A stretch of 5,980 nucleotides of DNA from Candidatus Caenarcanum sp. (GCA_020720345.1 DYOT01000085.1:1-5980); one strand, 5' to 3'. Shown: positions 1 to 5,832, counted from the first letter of the stretch. Notes: generated by a model not told the origin, from the letters alone. Numbers and translations: made by a program.

Positions 1-69
1 CAATTAAATAATCGATAAATGAAAAATATTTTGCGATAGCGGTATAACCTACTAGGAGCGTTTTTCAAA

Positions 70-100
70 AAAATCCGGCTTTGCCGAGCGAAGCAGGAGT
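70..100 (+). repeat. Dispersed repeat, two modules shared with the dapL-like gene
   Basis: Two modules are visible. Positions 70-86 (aaaatccggctttgccg) match the reverse complement of 2293-2309 exactly over 17 bases. Positions 88-100 (gcgaagcaggagt) match the reverse complement of 2318-2330 at 12 of 13 bases. The order of the modules differs between the two places, as would be seen if both were cut from a tandem or composite array at different phases. A further partial echo (tttgccggttt) lies near 151-161. The first module contains a small hairpin, cggc-ttt-gccg. Confidence 0.7.
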
Positions 101-104
101 GTAT

Positions 105-137
105 AAAGCTGAAAGGCAGCTTTGCTGGCTTGCAAGC
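105..137. repeat. Hairpin followed by a 10-base palindrome
   Basis: Positions 105-111 (aaagctg) pair perfectly with 117-123 (cagcttt) around a 5-base loop. Directly after this, 128-137 (gcttgcaagc) is a perfect 10-base palindrome. Neither is followed by a run of T, so an intrinsic terminator is unlikely. They look like part of the same repeat patch as 70-100. Confidence 0.5.
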
Positions 138-294
138 TTTTAAATCTCATTTGCCGGTTTTATCGAAAATAAACTCGTTTCGGTATAGAAATAAAGGGTA
201 TATTATTCTAAATTAAGTATACACTAAATTTTAATAATTTGGGTATTAAATCATTCTTAAATAGGCTAAAATAAGAATATGTAATCATTTTTGC

Positions 295-300
295 AGGAAA
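295..300 (+). promoter_or_regulatory. Ribosome binding site deciding the start at 306
   Basis: AGGAAA ends 5 bases before the ATG at 306. The frame can also be opened at a TTG at 291, but that codon has no purine-rich site upstream, and this AGGAAA would then lie inside the gene. The site therefore favours 306. Confidence 0.6.
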
Positions 301-305
301 TTTTT

Positions 306-1766
306 ATGTTTGATGAATCAAAACAGGAATACATGGTTAAAACATGCGCAGGAGACGATACGCAGGGACTTGAAGAACTTTTAAACGAAATGGCGTCTGA
401 TGACTGGCAATTGTATTCCATGAGCGAAATGGAAGCAGAAGAAGGATTTCAATATAACTGCATATTTTCCAGACCAGCCTCTGAGTCATATGATGAAAAA
501 GAAGATATTGCCGAAGTCGGACATTTCAAATCAAGAATGAAAAAGCTTTTTTATTATAATAATGACCCTTATGAAGAAGCAAAAGGGCTTCAGAAGAGTA
601 TAAGGGAACAAAACGAAAGAATAGAAAAGATAAAACAGCTTCTTGACTCAAATTCAATTGATATTGACCATGAAAATCTTAATAATGAAATTTCTGAAAA
701 ACTCCAGGGGTTAAATGTTCTTAAGAATAAATTTGCCGAAGTTCTTTCTCCTGCAAATATGTATGAAAGGATTCATCAGGAAATTGTTACTATAACTGTT
801 AGCGAAGAGTTGGCTGATTTAATTGACAATGAAAAAAATGGAGAGCTCATAATTGAAAGTATACGGATTAGACAGGAATTTACTGACAAATTAGGCTATG
901 TAATTCCTAATATACGGTTTATTAGCTCTGATGAAGTCAGTGAAAACCAATATATTATTAGTGTCAGGAAATTAAAAGCACTTTTTGGAGTGGCTTATCC
1001 CGGATACAGACTATTTAATTTCGGGCAGGCAAACCTGAACAGAAAGCCAAGAGGGGCAATAGAAGGTATTGATCCGGTTACAGGTCAAAAAGTTTTCTGG
1101 ATTGAGGAAGAAAAAACAAAAAATTTCTGGGATAAAGGTTTAACCCCGGCGCAGGTTATTGTAAACCATATGGAATTTATTGTTCGCAAATATGTTGATG
1201 ATATTTTATCTTACGGTGAAATTCTGAATTATATAAGTTTTTTGGGAGATGAATCCCTTTTCCTTGCGGAAGAATTAATTCAAAAAGAACATACTCTTGG
1301 CGATTTGCGCTATATTTTTGCAAATTTAATAAGGGAAAAAGTTTGTATAAAAGACTTCATTTTTATTTTTGAAAAACTGAATGACCTAATAAAATTTAAA
1401 TATGACAGGGATCAGCTCGTAGATAATTTGAGAATCCTTCTGGGAAGGCAGATTTGCAGCGATATTGCGGATTCAAACAACTATATTTACGCTATAGTCC
1501 CTTCCGCTGAACAAAATATCAAGCTTAAAAAGGCTCTTGATAAAAAAAGCAAAAATAAATACTTTGTTCAAAATAATGACATAAAAGAATTTATTAATTA
1601 TGTTGAAGAAAAAGTAAAAAGCTGTGAATCTTGCGCAAATACAGCTTTAATAGTAAAGCCCGAGTTGAGAAAAGCTGTATTTCACCTTTTTGAACAGGTT
1701 ATTTCTGATATAAGAGTAATTTCTGAGGACGAAATCACAGAAGAATTTACAGTTGAATTTATTTAA
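306..1766 (+). CDS. Soluble FlhA/SctV cytoplasmic-domain-like protein with DUF4177-like N-terminus
   Basis: The 486-residue product has no membrane segment or signal peptide. Residues about 3-57 resemble the small DUF4177 fold (LEELLNEMASDDWQLYSM, then a strand ending in FSRP). Residues about 85-150 are charged and heptad-like, probably a coiled coil. Residues about 160-486 follow the cytoplasmic domain of the flagellar/type III export gate protein FlhA (FHIPEP family) from end to end: IRIRQEFTDKLGYVIPNIRF (186-205), DPVTGQKVFWI (256-266), VIVNHMEFIVRKY (284-296), LREKV-type segment NLIREKVCIKDFIFIFEKL (340-358), and C-terminal ALIVKPELRKAVFHLFEQ with VISEDEI (about 447-477), matching the FlhA 'LLcsP.lR...VLSy.Ei' ending. 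In FlhA this part docks export chaperones and substrates at the inner face of the membrane; the eight-helix membrane half is absent here. A role as a soluble adaptor or regulator is inference. It stands 101 bases ahead of the dapL-like gene on the same strand, with no clear terminator between them. An in-frame TTG at 291 would add five residues. Confidence 0.75.
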   Translation: MFDESKQEYMVKTCAGDDTQGLEELLNEMASDDWQLYSMSEMEAEEGFQYNCIFSRPASESYDEKEDIAEVGHFKSRMKKLFYYNNDPYEEAKGLQKSIREQNERIEKIKQLLDSNSIDIDHENLNNEISEKLQGLNVLKNKFAEVLSPANMYERIHQEIVTITVSEELADLIDNEKNGELIIESIRIRQEFTDKLGYVIPNIRFISSDEVSENQYIISVRKLKALFGVAYPGYRLFNFGQANLNRKPRGAIEGIDPVTGQKVFWIEEEKTKNFWDKGLTPAQVIVNHMEFIVRKYVDDILSYGEILNYISFLGDESLFLAEELIQKEHTLGDLRYIFANLIREKVCIKDFIFIFEKLNDLIKFKYDRDQLVDNLRILLGRQICSDIADSNNYIYAIVPSAEQNIKLKKALDKKSKNKYFVQNNDIKEFINYVEEKVKSCESCANTALIVKPELRKAVFHLFEQVISDIRVISEDEITEEFTVEFI

Positions 1767-1850
1767 ACTTTTTGTAAATTTATAGATTTAATGTTTGCAA
1801 AATTTTTTATTGCCGTTAGAATTATGCTTAATATGCAAAAATCAATTTAT

Positions 1851-1856
1851 GAGAGG
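1851..1856 (+). promoter_or_regulatory. Ribosome binding site of the dapL-like gene
   Basis: GAGAGG (continuing GAGAGGAAAA) lies 11 bases before the ATG at 1868. This is rather long spacing but it is the only purine-rich site near that start. No convincing promoter was found in the 101-base gap, so co-transcription with the gene ending at 1766 is possible. Confidence 0.55.
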
Positions 1857-1867
1857 AAAAACAATTT

Positions 1868-3196
1868 ATGCAGGCGAGTATTGATATCAAAAGCCTTTAT
1901 TCAGATTATGTGAAAACTCTTGAAACATATATAATGTTCAGGATAAAACAGGAAATGACAAGGCTAACGCCGGAATTAAAAGCTAAAAACAGGGCACCGA
2001 TAAATCTTAGCATAGGTGCACCGACGCAAGCTCCTCCTGAATATGTTATAAATGCACTTAAGAACTGCCTTAATGAACAGGGCATACATTCTTATTCCGT
2101 TCCAAAAGGTGAAATGTTCTTTTGTGAAGCCGTCGCAGAAAGAATGAAAAAAAGATTCGGCGTGGAAGTCGACCCTAAAACAGAAGTATTTTCTCTTGTA
2201 GGTTCAAAAGAAGGTCTTGCGCATATGTTCAGATGCCTGATTAATCCGACTTTGAATGAGCAGGAACAAGAGAATGAGTTCGCCCTGCAAACCGGCAAAG
2301 CCGGATTTTCGGTCTTAACTCCCGCTTCGCAGCAGGATATTATTATGATTCCTGATCCCGGATATGCTTCTTATAAAGAACAAATAAAAGTTTCAGGCGG
2401 AAAAGCATACTCAATTCCGCTTAATTACGATAATAATTTCATGCCGGACATGAAAGACTTAATGAAAAAGCTTGAAAGCGAAGGATTTTCTCCTTCCAAA
2501 GTCAAGGCTATCGTAATAAATTATCCAAACAATCCACTTGGAGCCACATCCACAAGAGAATACCTGAAATCAATAGTTGATTTTTGCAGGGAAAGGAATA
2601 TTTTGCTTATTAGCGATGCTGCATACTGTGATATGTATTTTGGAGATCAGGAAGCGCCGGCAAGTATTCTTGAATTTGAAGGGGCAAAAGATATTGCAAT
2701 AGAGTTTCACAGCCTGAGCAAGCCGTACAGCATGACCGGATGGCGTATGGGCTGGGCTTGCGGAAATAAAGACGCTGTAGATATTCTAGGAAAATTAAAA
2801 TCAACTGTGGATACAGGAGTGTTTAAAGCTATACAGAAAGCAGCGGCTGAAATTCTTGTTTCGGAAGAAGGCGATGAATACATAAAACAGGCTAATCAAC
2901 TATATCAGAGAAAACAGGAAATTCTTGCAAAAGGCTTTAAAGAACTTGGCTGGGATATAGATAATCTAATAATTCCAAAAGCAACGTTTTATTTATGGCT
3001 GCCTGTGCCGCCAAGATTCAACAATTGTGAAGAATTCTGCCAGAAATTAATGGAAGTTTCAGGCGTTGTTGCTGTTCCCGGAACAGGATTCGGCGATTAC
3101 GGCGAAGGATTTTTCCGCCTTTCCATTGTTGCAGAGGACGATGACCTTTACAAAGTAATTGAAAGAATGAAAGAAGACGGATTTATCTGGGGTTAG
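1868..3196 (+). CDS. dapL: Class I/II PLP aminotransferase, LL-diaminopimelate aminotransferase-like
   Basis: A fold-type I, PLP-dependent aminotransferase of 442 residues. Landmarks are SIGAPTQAPPEYV (48-60), SLVGSKEGLAHM (109-120), PDPGY (162-166), NYPNNPLGAT (218-227, with PLP-contacting N222), ISDAAYCDM (248-256, D250 and Y253), SLSKPYSMTGWRMG (282-295, Schiff-base lysine K285) and FFRLSIV (415-421, substrate-carboxylate arginine R417). The 'GSKEG' and 'HSxSKxxxMTGWRxG' motifs are typical of the DapL group, which converts tetrahydrodipicolinate and glutamate directly to LL-diaminopimelate for lysine and peptidoglycan synthesis in the cytoplasm. Related alanine or aspartate aminotransferases share most of these motifs, so the substrate is not certain. 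It is longer than the usual roughly 385-415 residues; about 28 extra residues (128-155) interrupt the normally compact 'NPGDxVLxPDPGY' loop and are partly encoded by a palindromic repeat. All visible catalytic residues are intact, so the enzyme is probably functional. The stop codon touches the repeat that follows. Confidence 0.8.
   Translation: MQASIDIKSLYSDYVKTLETYIMFRIKQEMTRLTPELKAKNRAPINLSIGAPTQAPPEYVINALKNCLNEQGIHSYSVPKGEMFFCEAVAERMKKRFGVEVDPKTEVFSLVGSKEGLAHMFRCLINPTLNEQEQENEFALQTGKAGFSVLTPASQQDIIMIPDPGYASYKEQIKVSGGKAYSIPLNYDNNFMPDMKDLMKKLESEGFSPSKVKAIVINYPNNPLGATSTREYLKSIVDFCRERNILLISDAAYCDMYFGDQEAPASILEFEGAKDIAIEFHSLSKPYSMTGWRMGWACGNKDAVDILGKLKSTVDTGVFKAIQKAAAEILVSEEGDEYIKQANQLYQRKQEILAKGFKELGWDIDNLIIPKATFYLWLPVPPRFNNCEEFCQKLMEVSGVVAVPGTGFGDYGEGFFRLSIVAEDDDLYKVIERMKEDGFIWG
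2249..2336 (+). repeat. In-frame palindromic repeat insertion inside the dapL-like gene
   Basis: This segment encodes residues about 128-155, absent from ordinary DapL-type enzymes, where 'NP' is followed almost at once by 'D' and the PDPGY strand. Its second half is a repeat: cctgc (2284-2288) and gcagg (2332-2336) form the ends, ccggc-aaa-gccgg (2292-2304) is a perfect hairpin, and 2293-2309 plus 2318-2330 recur in reverse orientation at 70-100. The encoded peptide GKAGFSVLTPASQ has no recognisable domain. The 84 bases of coding insertion preserve frame. The exact boundaries are estimated from family consensus. Confidence 0.65.
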
Positions 3197-3291
3197 CAGC
3201 ATTCGCTGCCTTGCAATGACAGTGCAACGCCATATGAGAAAGCGGCTACTTATTGGTGCAGCTATAGCTGCCTCGCAATGACAGCGCAACG
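3196..3291. repeat. Two direct repeats, each with a palindromic leader
   Basis: Positions 3205-3229 and 3267-3291 are 25-base direct copies differing at two sites, both T to C, offset by 62 bases. Each is preceded by a gcagc/gctgc inverted repeat: gcagc-attc-gctgc at 3196-3209, and the perfect 14-base palindrome gcagctatagctgc at 3258-3271. The second copy contains ctcgcaatgaca (3272-3283), identical to the right arm of the palindrome at 5748-5832, so these belong to one dispersed repeat family. The array begins on the last base of the dapL-like stop codon and fills most of the gap to the convergent nadK. Confidence 0.75.
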
Positions 3292-3335
3292 ATTACAACT
3301 TGTTTTCCTTTACCCTGATAAGTAACCGCTTTAGA

Positions 3336-4235
3336 TTAGGATACAGGAGAAACTCCCCAGTGGAGTTTTCTTCTTAAGATGCTGTAAAATCCGTTATCTT
3401 CATCACCTTCGATGTGTATCATAAGAGTTTTATGTTCATATTTGAGGATATTAATCATGCCATTTCCGGAAATTTTTTCGTTTACCTGCCCGTCAGAAGT
3501 TACGTAAATAAATTCGGCATCGCTTTTAACTTTTACGGAAATTTTTTCGTAAGCAGGAATTACGATAGGTCTTGTAGTTAAAGTGTGGGGACATATAGGC
3601 ACAATAACAAAAGCTTCAAGTTCCGGCACAACAACAGGACCTCCTGCAGAAAGAGTATAAGCCGTTGAGCCTGTGGGAGTGGAAACAATTAAACCGTCTG
3701 CTATGTAGTCGCAAACGTGTTTGTCATTAATATATAAAAACAATTCCATTGTCCGTGAAACATCCCCGCCCTTGATAGCGACATCGTTCAGGGAGGTCTT
3801 GAATTGATTTTCATTGTTAGAAGTATAGGACTTTATCATAAGCCTTTCTTCAATACTGAACTTGCCTTCCAGAATTTTGTCTACACCTTTTTCAAGTTCT
3901 GAAGGAATAAGCTGGGAAAGAAAACCAAGTCTTCCAGTATTTATACCAAATAAAGGTATATTATAAGGGGCAAAAAACCTAGCAGCGCCAAGAAATGTTC
4001 CATCACCGCCAATAATAAAAGCCATAGTTATATCAGGGAGCGAATAATTTTTGTTTTTTTGCTTCCCGGATATTTCCAGCATTTTTATATCTGAAAATCC
4101 TTTTGAAATAAGGATTTTTTCAAGACGTCCCGCAACGCTTAAAGCTGAAGAATGGTCAATATTATAGACTATGCCTGCTTTTGACAGATCCAACACTTTA
4201 TTATTTTGTGATTTTATTCTGGTTAAAATATTCAT
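3336..4235 (-). CDS. nadK: NAD kinase (ATP/polyphosphate-NAD kinase)
   Basis: Phosphorylates NAD+ at the 2' hydroxyl of the adenosine ribose to make NADP+, in the cytoplasm. The 299 residues match the family length. Family marks are all present: IIGGDGTFLGAAR (74-86, GGDGT with catalytic D78), GINTGRLGFL (97-106), the NAD-binding DGLIVSTPTGSTAYTLSAGG (180-199), PICPHTLTTRPIVIP (213-227), SDGQ (247-250) and a C-terminal SILRRKLHWG. The frame overlaps the end of tlyA by 35 bases in a different phase, so the two are probably co-transcribed and translationally coupled; no strong ribosome site precedes the ATG at 4235. Homology to typical members begins near KAGIVYN (19-25), so a later start such as the GTG at codon 14 is possible and would nearly remove the overlap. 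The tlyA-nadK neighbourhood is common in several bacterial phyla. Confidence 0.93.
   Translation of the reverse strand: MNILTRIKSQNNKVLDLSKAGIVYNIDHSSALSVAGRLEKILISKGFSDIKMLEISGKQKNKNYSLPDITMAFIIGGDGTFLGAARFFAPYNIPLFGINTGRLGFLSQLIPSELEKGVDKILEGKFSIEERLMIKSYTSNNENQFKTSLNDVAIKGGDVSRTMELFLYINDKHVCDYIADGLIVSTPTGSTAYTLSAGGPVVVPELEAFVIVPICPHTLTTRPIVIPAYEKISVKVKSDAEFIYVTSDGQVNEKISGNGMINILKYEHKTLMIHIEGDEDNGFYSILRRKLHWGVSPVS
3350..3376 (+). terminator. Possible intrinsic terminator for the plus-strand transcript
   Basis: Positions 3350-3356 (aaactcc) pair perfectly with 3362-3368 (ggagttt) around a 5-base loop, followed on the plus strand by ttttcttctt. It lies inside the 3' end of the convergent nadK frame, so it could end readthrough from the dapL-like gene. 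The 7-base stem and interrupted T run make it only moderate. On the minus strand the following T run is weaker. Confidence 0.35.
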
Positions 4236-5592
4236 GCGCTTTTTCTACAATTTCGTAAATATATTTTTCAAATTCTGTCTTATTATACTCCGAGTTGTTC
4301 TTAAGATAAATCAGATATTCAATATTACCTGCAGGACCCTGAATTGGTGAAAAAGTTAAATTTATGGGATAAAAGCCAATATTGAAGGCAAAATCCGCAA
4401 TATTTTTAATTATATTAATGTGAATATTTTTATCTTTAATAACTCCGCTTTTGGGCACAAGTTCTTTTCCGGCTTCAAACTGGGGTTTTATAAGTGCGAT
4501 AATCTCTTGTTTTTCAAGACTCATGAGGTTTTTTATATTTCCAAGTATTTTTGTCAAAGAAATAAAAGACACATCAATGCTGCAAAACTCGGCAAAATTG
4601 TTAATATTTTCATTATTAGGGTTTAAATCCCTACCAAAATTTGTTATAATAATACTGTCCTCAGGCTCTAGTGATTGCATGCTAGGTTCTGAGGATTTGT
4701 AATATTTATCATTATAACTCTGGTCATTTAAATTATAATATTTATTCCCTTCAGAATCTTCAAGAATAGTAATCCTATAATTAAACAACTCATTGTTAAT
4801 GCAGAGCGAACCTTTTAAATAATGATATTTATTTCCATTATTATTTTTATAATCAATTTTAGAATTTTCATATTTAGAACTTTTAACAATATTAATTAAT
4901 TTAGGAACAGCTTGTATTATTTTAGTGTCAACGCTGTCTGCCAATGTTTTATCGATACCTTTGCCTGTAAAAATAATTTTTCCAAGTTTAGGATGATCTA
5001 CAGATTGTCCTTGTATGTGTTCTTGATAATATTTTTTAGCAATTTTCCTGATTTTTTTTAATTCATCATTCGCTAATTTATTAATATCGCCCAAATTACC
5101 AGGTTCAAATTCGGTTAACGAAATATGCTGTGACTGCTGTAAAAAAAATTCTTTATAAATATCTTCCGGCGAAGCATTTCTGATATTAGTTCTCTCAATA
5201 ACCACAACTCTGGAATTGTTTCTAAGCTTCCATGCAATTTGCCCATATCCAACATCAACCGCATAAACCTTTAAAGCCCCATTTTGAAGCATGCAATCGG
5301 TAAATCCTCCTGTGGAAGCTCCTGCATCAATACATATTTTATTTTGCAGATTTATGTTGAATTCTTTAATGCCTTTTTCAAGCTTAAAACCGCCCCTGCT
5401 GACGTAAGGCATTGATTCTATCTGGATTTCAGGCATTTTCTCGACGCAAACCTGAAAGCCTGCCTTTGTTAAAATTTTCCCGTCAACTTTGACCTTACCT
5501 GCAAGAATTGCGCCCTGCGCCTGACTTTTTGTGTCAAACCAGCCTTTTTCCACAAGATAGTCATCGAGTCGGATTTTGATTGTTTTAGCCAT
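4201..5592 (-). CDS. tlyA: TlyA-family 2'-O-ribose rRNA methyltransferase/hemolysin A with large internal insertion
   Basis: Numbering is from the ATG at 5592 (463 residues). Residues 6-60 form an S4 RNA-binding domain (IRLDDYLVEKGW...AGKVKVDGKILTKAG). Next come YVSRGGFKLEKG (63-74) and the S-adenosylmethionine site DAGASTGGFTDCML (89-102), AVDVGYGQIAWKLR (111-124), and RTNIRNASPED (about 134-144). The chain then leaves the family for about 187 residues (147-333) and resumes at FCSIDVSFISLTKIL (about 336-350), KPQFEAGKE (369-377) and GPAGNIEYLI (419-428). Without the insert it is about 276 residues, a normal TlyA length. TlyA enzymes methylate ribose 2'-OH groups of 16S/23S rRNA; some are also called hemolysins. 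Motifs on both sides are intact and one frame runs throughout, so activity is plausible. Met1 at 5598 is possible, but GGA with a 5-base gap favours 5592. It precedes and overlaps nadK. Confidence 0.88.
   Translation of the reverse strand: MAKTIKIRLDDYLVEKGWFDTKSQAQGAILAGKVKVDGKILTKAGFQVCVEKMPEIQIESMPYVSRGGFKLEKGIKEFNINLQNKICIDAGASTGGFTDCMLQNGALKVYAVDVGYGQIAWKLRNNSRVVVIERTNIRNASPEDIYKEFFLQQSQHISLTEFEPGNLGDINKLANDELKKIRKIAKKYYQEHIQGQSVDHPKLGKIIFTGKGIDKTLADSVDTKIIQAVPKLINIVKSSKYENSKIDYKNNNGNKYHYLKGSLCINNELFNYRITILEDSEGNKYYNLNDQSYNDKYYKSSEPSMQSLEPEDSIIITNFGRDLNPNNENINNFAEFCSIDVSFISLTKILGNIKNLMSLEKQEIIALIKPQFEAGKELVPKSGVIKDKNIHINIIKNIADFAFNIGFYPINLTFSPIQGPAGNIEYLIYLKNNSEYNKTEFEKYIYEIVEKAHEYFNQNKITK
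4594..5154 (-). other. In-frame insertion encoding a PBECR/LPD3-like phage polyvalent-protein domain
   Basis: This is the extra part of tlyA, residues about 147-333 of the 463-residue product. The middle (about 5067-4729) reads ELKKIRKIAKKYYQEHIQGQ, then KLGKIIFTGKGIDKTLAD, VPKLINIVKSSKY, NKYHYLKGSLCINNELFNYR and ITILEDSEGNKYY. That order (an A-x-x-(W/Y)-x-x-x-x-(I/L)-x-G-(K/Q)-S lead, 'I.fs.kGI.k.l', 'l..Lp.li..a', 'hyY...v.i....y.v...v.e...g..yY') is how I recall Barnase-EndoU-ColicinE5/D-RelE-like (PBECR) or LPD3 domains of phage and conjugative-element polyvalent proteins. Base composition differs sharply: sample 60-base blocks inside the insert at 4741, 4801 and 4861 have 15, 12 and 11 G+C, against 23 and 27 at 5281 and 5401 in the flanking gene. 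No target-site duplication is obvious. Boundaries are estimated to within about ten codons, and nuclease activity is not shown. Confidence 0.65.
4658..4695. repeat. Imperfect palindrome near one end of the tlyA insertion
   Basis: Positions 4658-4671 (tcctcaggctctag) and 4682-4695 (ctaggttctgagga) are inverted copies matching at 11 of 14 bases around a 10-base spacer. They encode the SSEPSMQSLEPED segment just downstream of the PBECR-like part. The three mismatches lie together in the arm centre. It may mark an insertion end or be chance. Confidence 0.5.
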
Positions 5593-5680
5593 AATCATCC
5601 AATTATAAATTATTTACTAATTGTACATTAGACGAATCAGGAATTTAAATTTTTATAAAAGTTTGTATTAATGAGACCAC

Positions 5681-5717
5681 TGCACAACTCCAAAATTTTC
5701 AATTTTGAGAGTTTGCA
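5681..5717. repeat. Long bulged hairpin in the divergent intergenic region
   Basis: The left arm 5681-5697 and right arm 5701-5717 pair over 16 bases in three blocks (tgca/tgca, ctc+aa/gagtt, caaaatt/aattttg) with one bulged base on each side and a 3-base loop; outer c5680/g5718 extends it. No T run follows on either strand, so it is more likely a repeat or RNA structure than a terminator. It lies about 90 bases upstream of tlyA and about 170 upstream of the gene at 5886. Confidence 0.55.
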
Positions 5718-5747
5718 GGGGACGACCTGACAAAGGTGAAAATTATC

Positions 5748-5832
5748 TGTCATTGCGAGCGACCAAAGGGAGTGCGGCAATCCAAAAATCAAAAAATTTA
5801 GATTGCTTCGTCGCAAGCTCCTCGCAATGACA
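5748..5832. repeat. Dispersed palindromic repeat ('tgtcattgcgag ... ctcgcaatgaca')
   Basis: Terminal arms 5748-5759 and 5821-5832 are perfect 12-base inverted copies. An inner pair, gcaatc (5777-5782) and gattgc (5801-5806), flanks an A-rich loop, so the 85 bases can form a long interrupted hairpin. This type of non-coding palindromic repeat is found scattered in many bacterial genomes. The right arm is identical to 3272-3283 in the repeat pair after the dapL-like gene. It contains no gene of its own and is too short to encode a transposase. Confidence 0.8.

Larger units (their letters stand above)
1..290. other. Non-coding region with repeat modules
   Basis: No supportable gene lies here. 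All three plus frames hit stops within the first 20 bases, so no upstream plus-strand gene runs in from the left edge, and minus-strand frames starting here close within about 30 codons. The stretch holds GC-richer patches (about 70-165) with short palindromes in otherwise AT-rich DNA, which suggests inserted repeat DNA. The last 100 bases are AT-rich and probably carry the promoter for the gene at 306, but I could not identify a convincing -35/-10 pair with normal spacing. Confidence 0.6.

Noticed and set aside
1767..1867. Terminator or promoter between the FlhA-like and dapL-like genes
   Set aside because: Only weak AT-rich inverted repeats and a TAGAAT box (1817-1822) without a well-spaced -35 were found; not enough to call either.
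2092..2804. Short minus-strand frames (2092-2298 and 2610-2804)
   Set aside because: They are antisense shadows of the aminotransferase, whose motifs fix the plus frame.
3059..3289. Minus-strand frame of 76 codons over the dapL-like 3' end and repeats
   Set aside because: Its start half is translated repeat DNA and the rest is antisense to the aminotransferase; no ribosome site or family similarity.
3205..3291. CRISPR array
   Set aside because: Only two units are present, and the same sequence occurs as palindromic dispersed repeats elsewhere; there are no further spacers and no cas genes.
4420..4702. Plus-strand frames of 68 and 83 codons opposite tlyA
   Set aside because: They are antisense to the conserved SIDVSFISL/KPQFEAG part of TlyA and the AT-rich insert; no ribosome site or recognisable protein features.
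4594..5154. Intein or group I intron as explanation of the tlyA insertion
   Set aside because: No intein splice-block motifs (Cys/Ser start, terminal His-Asn) and no homing endonuclease motif are seen; the segment reads as protein in frame, unlike a group I intron.
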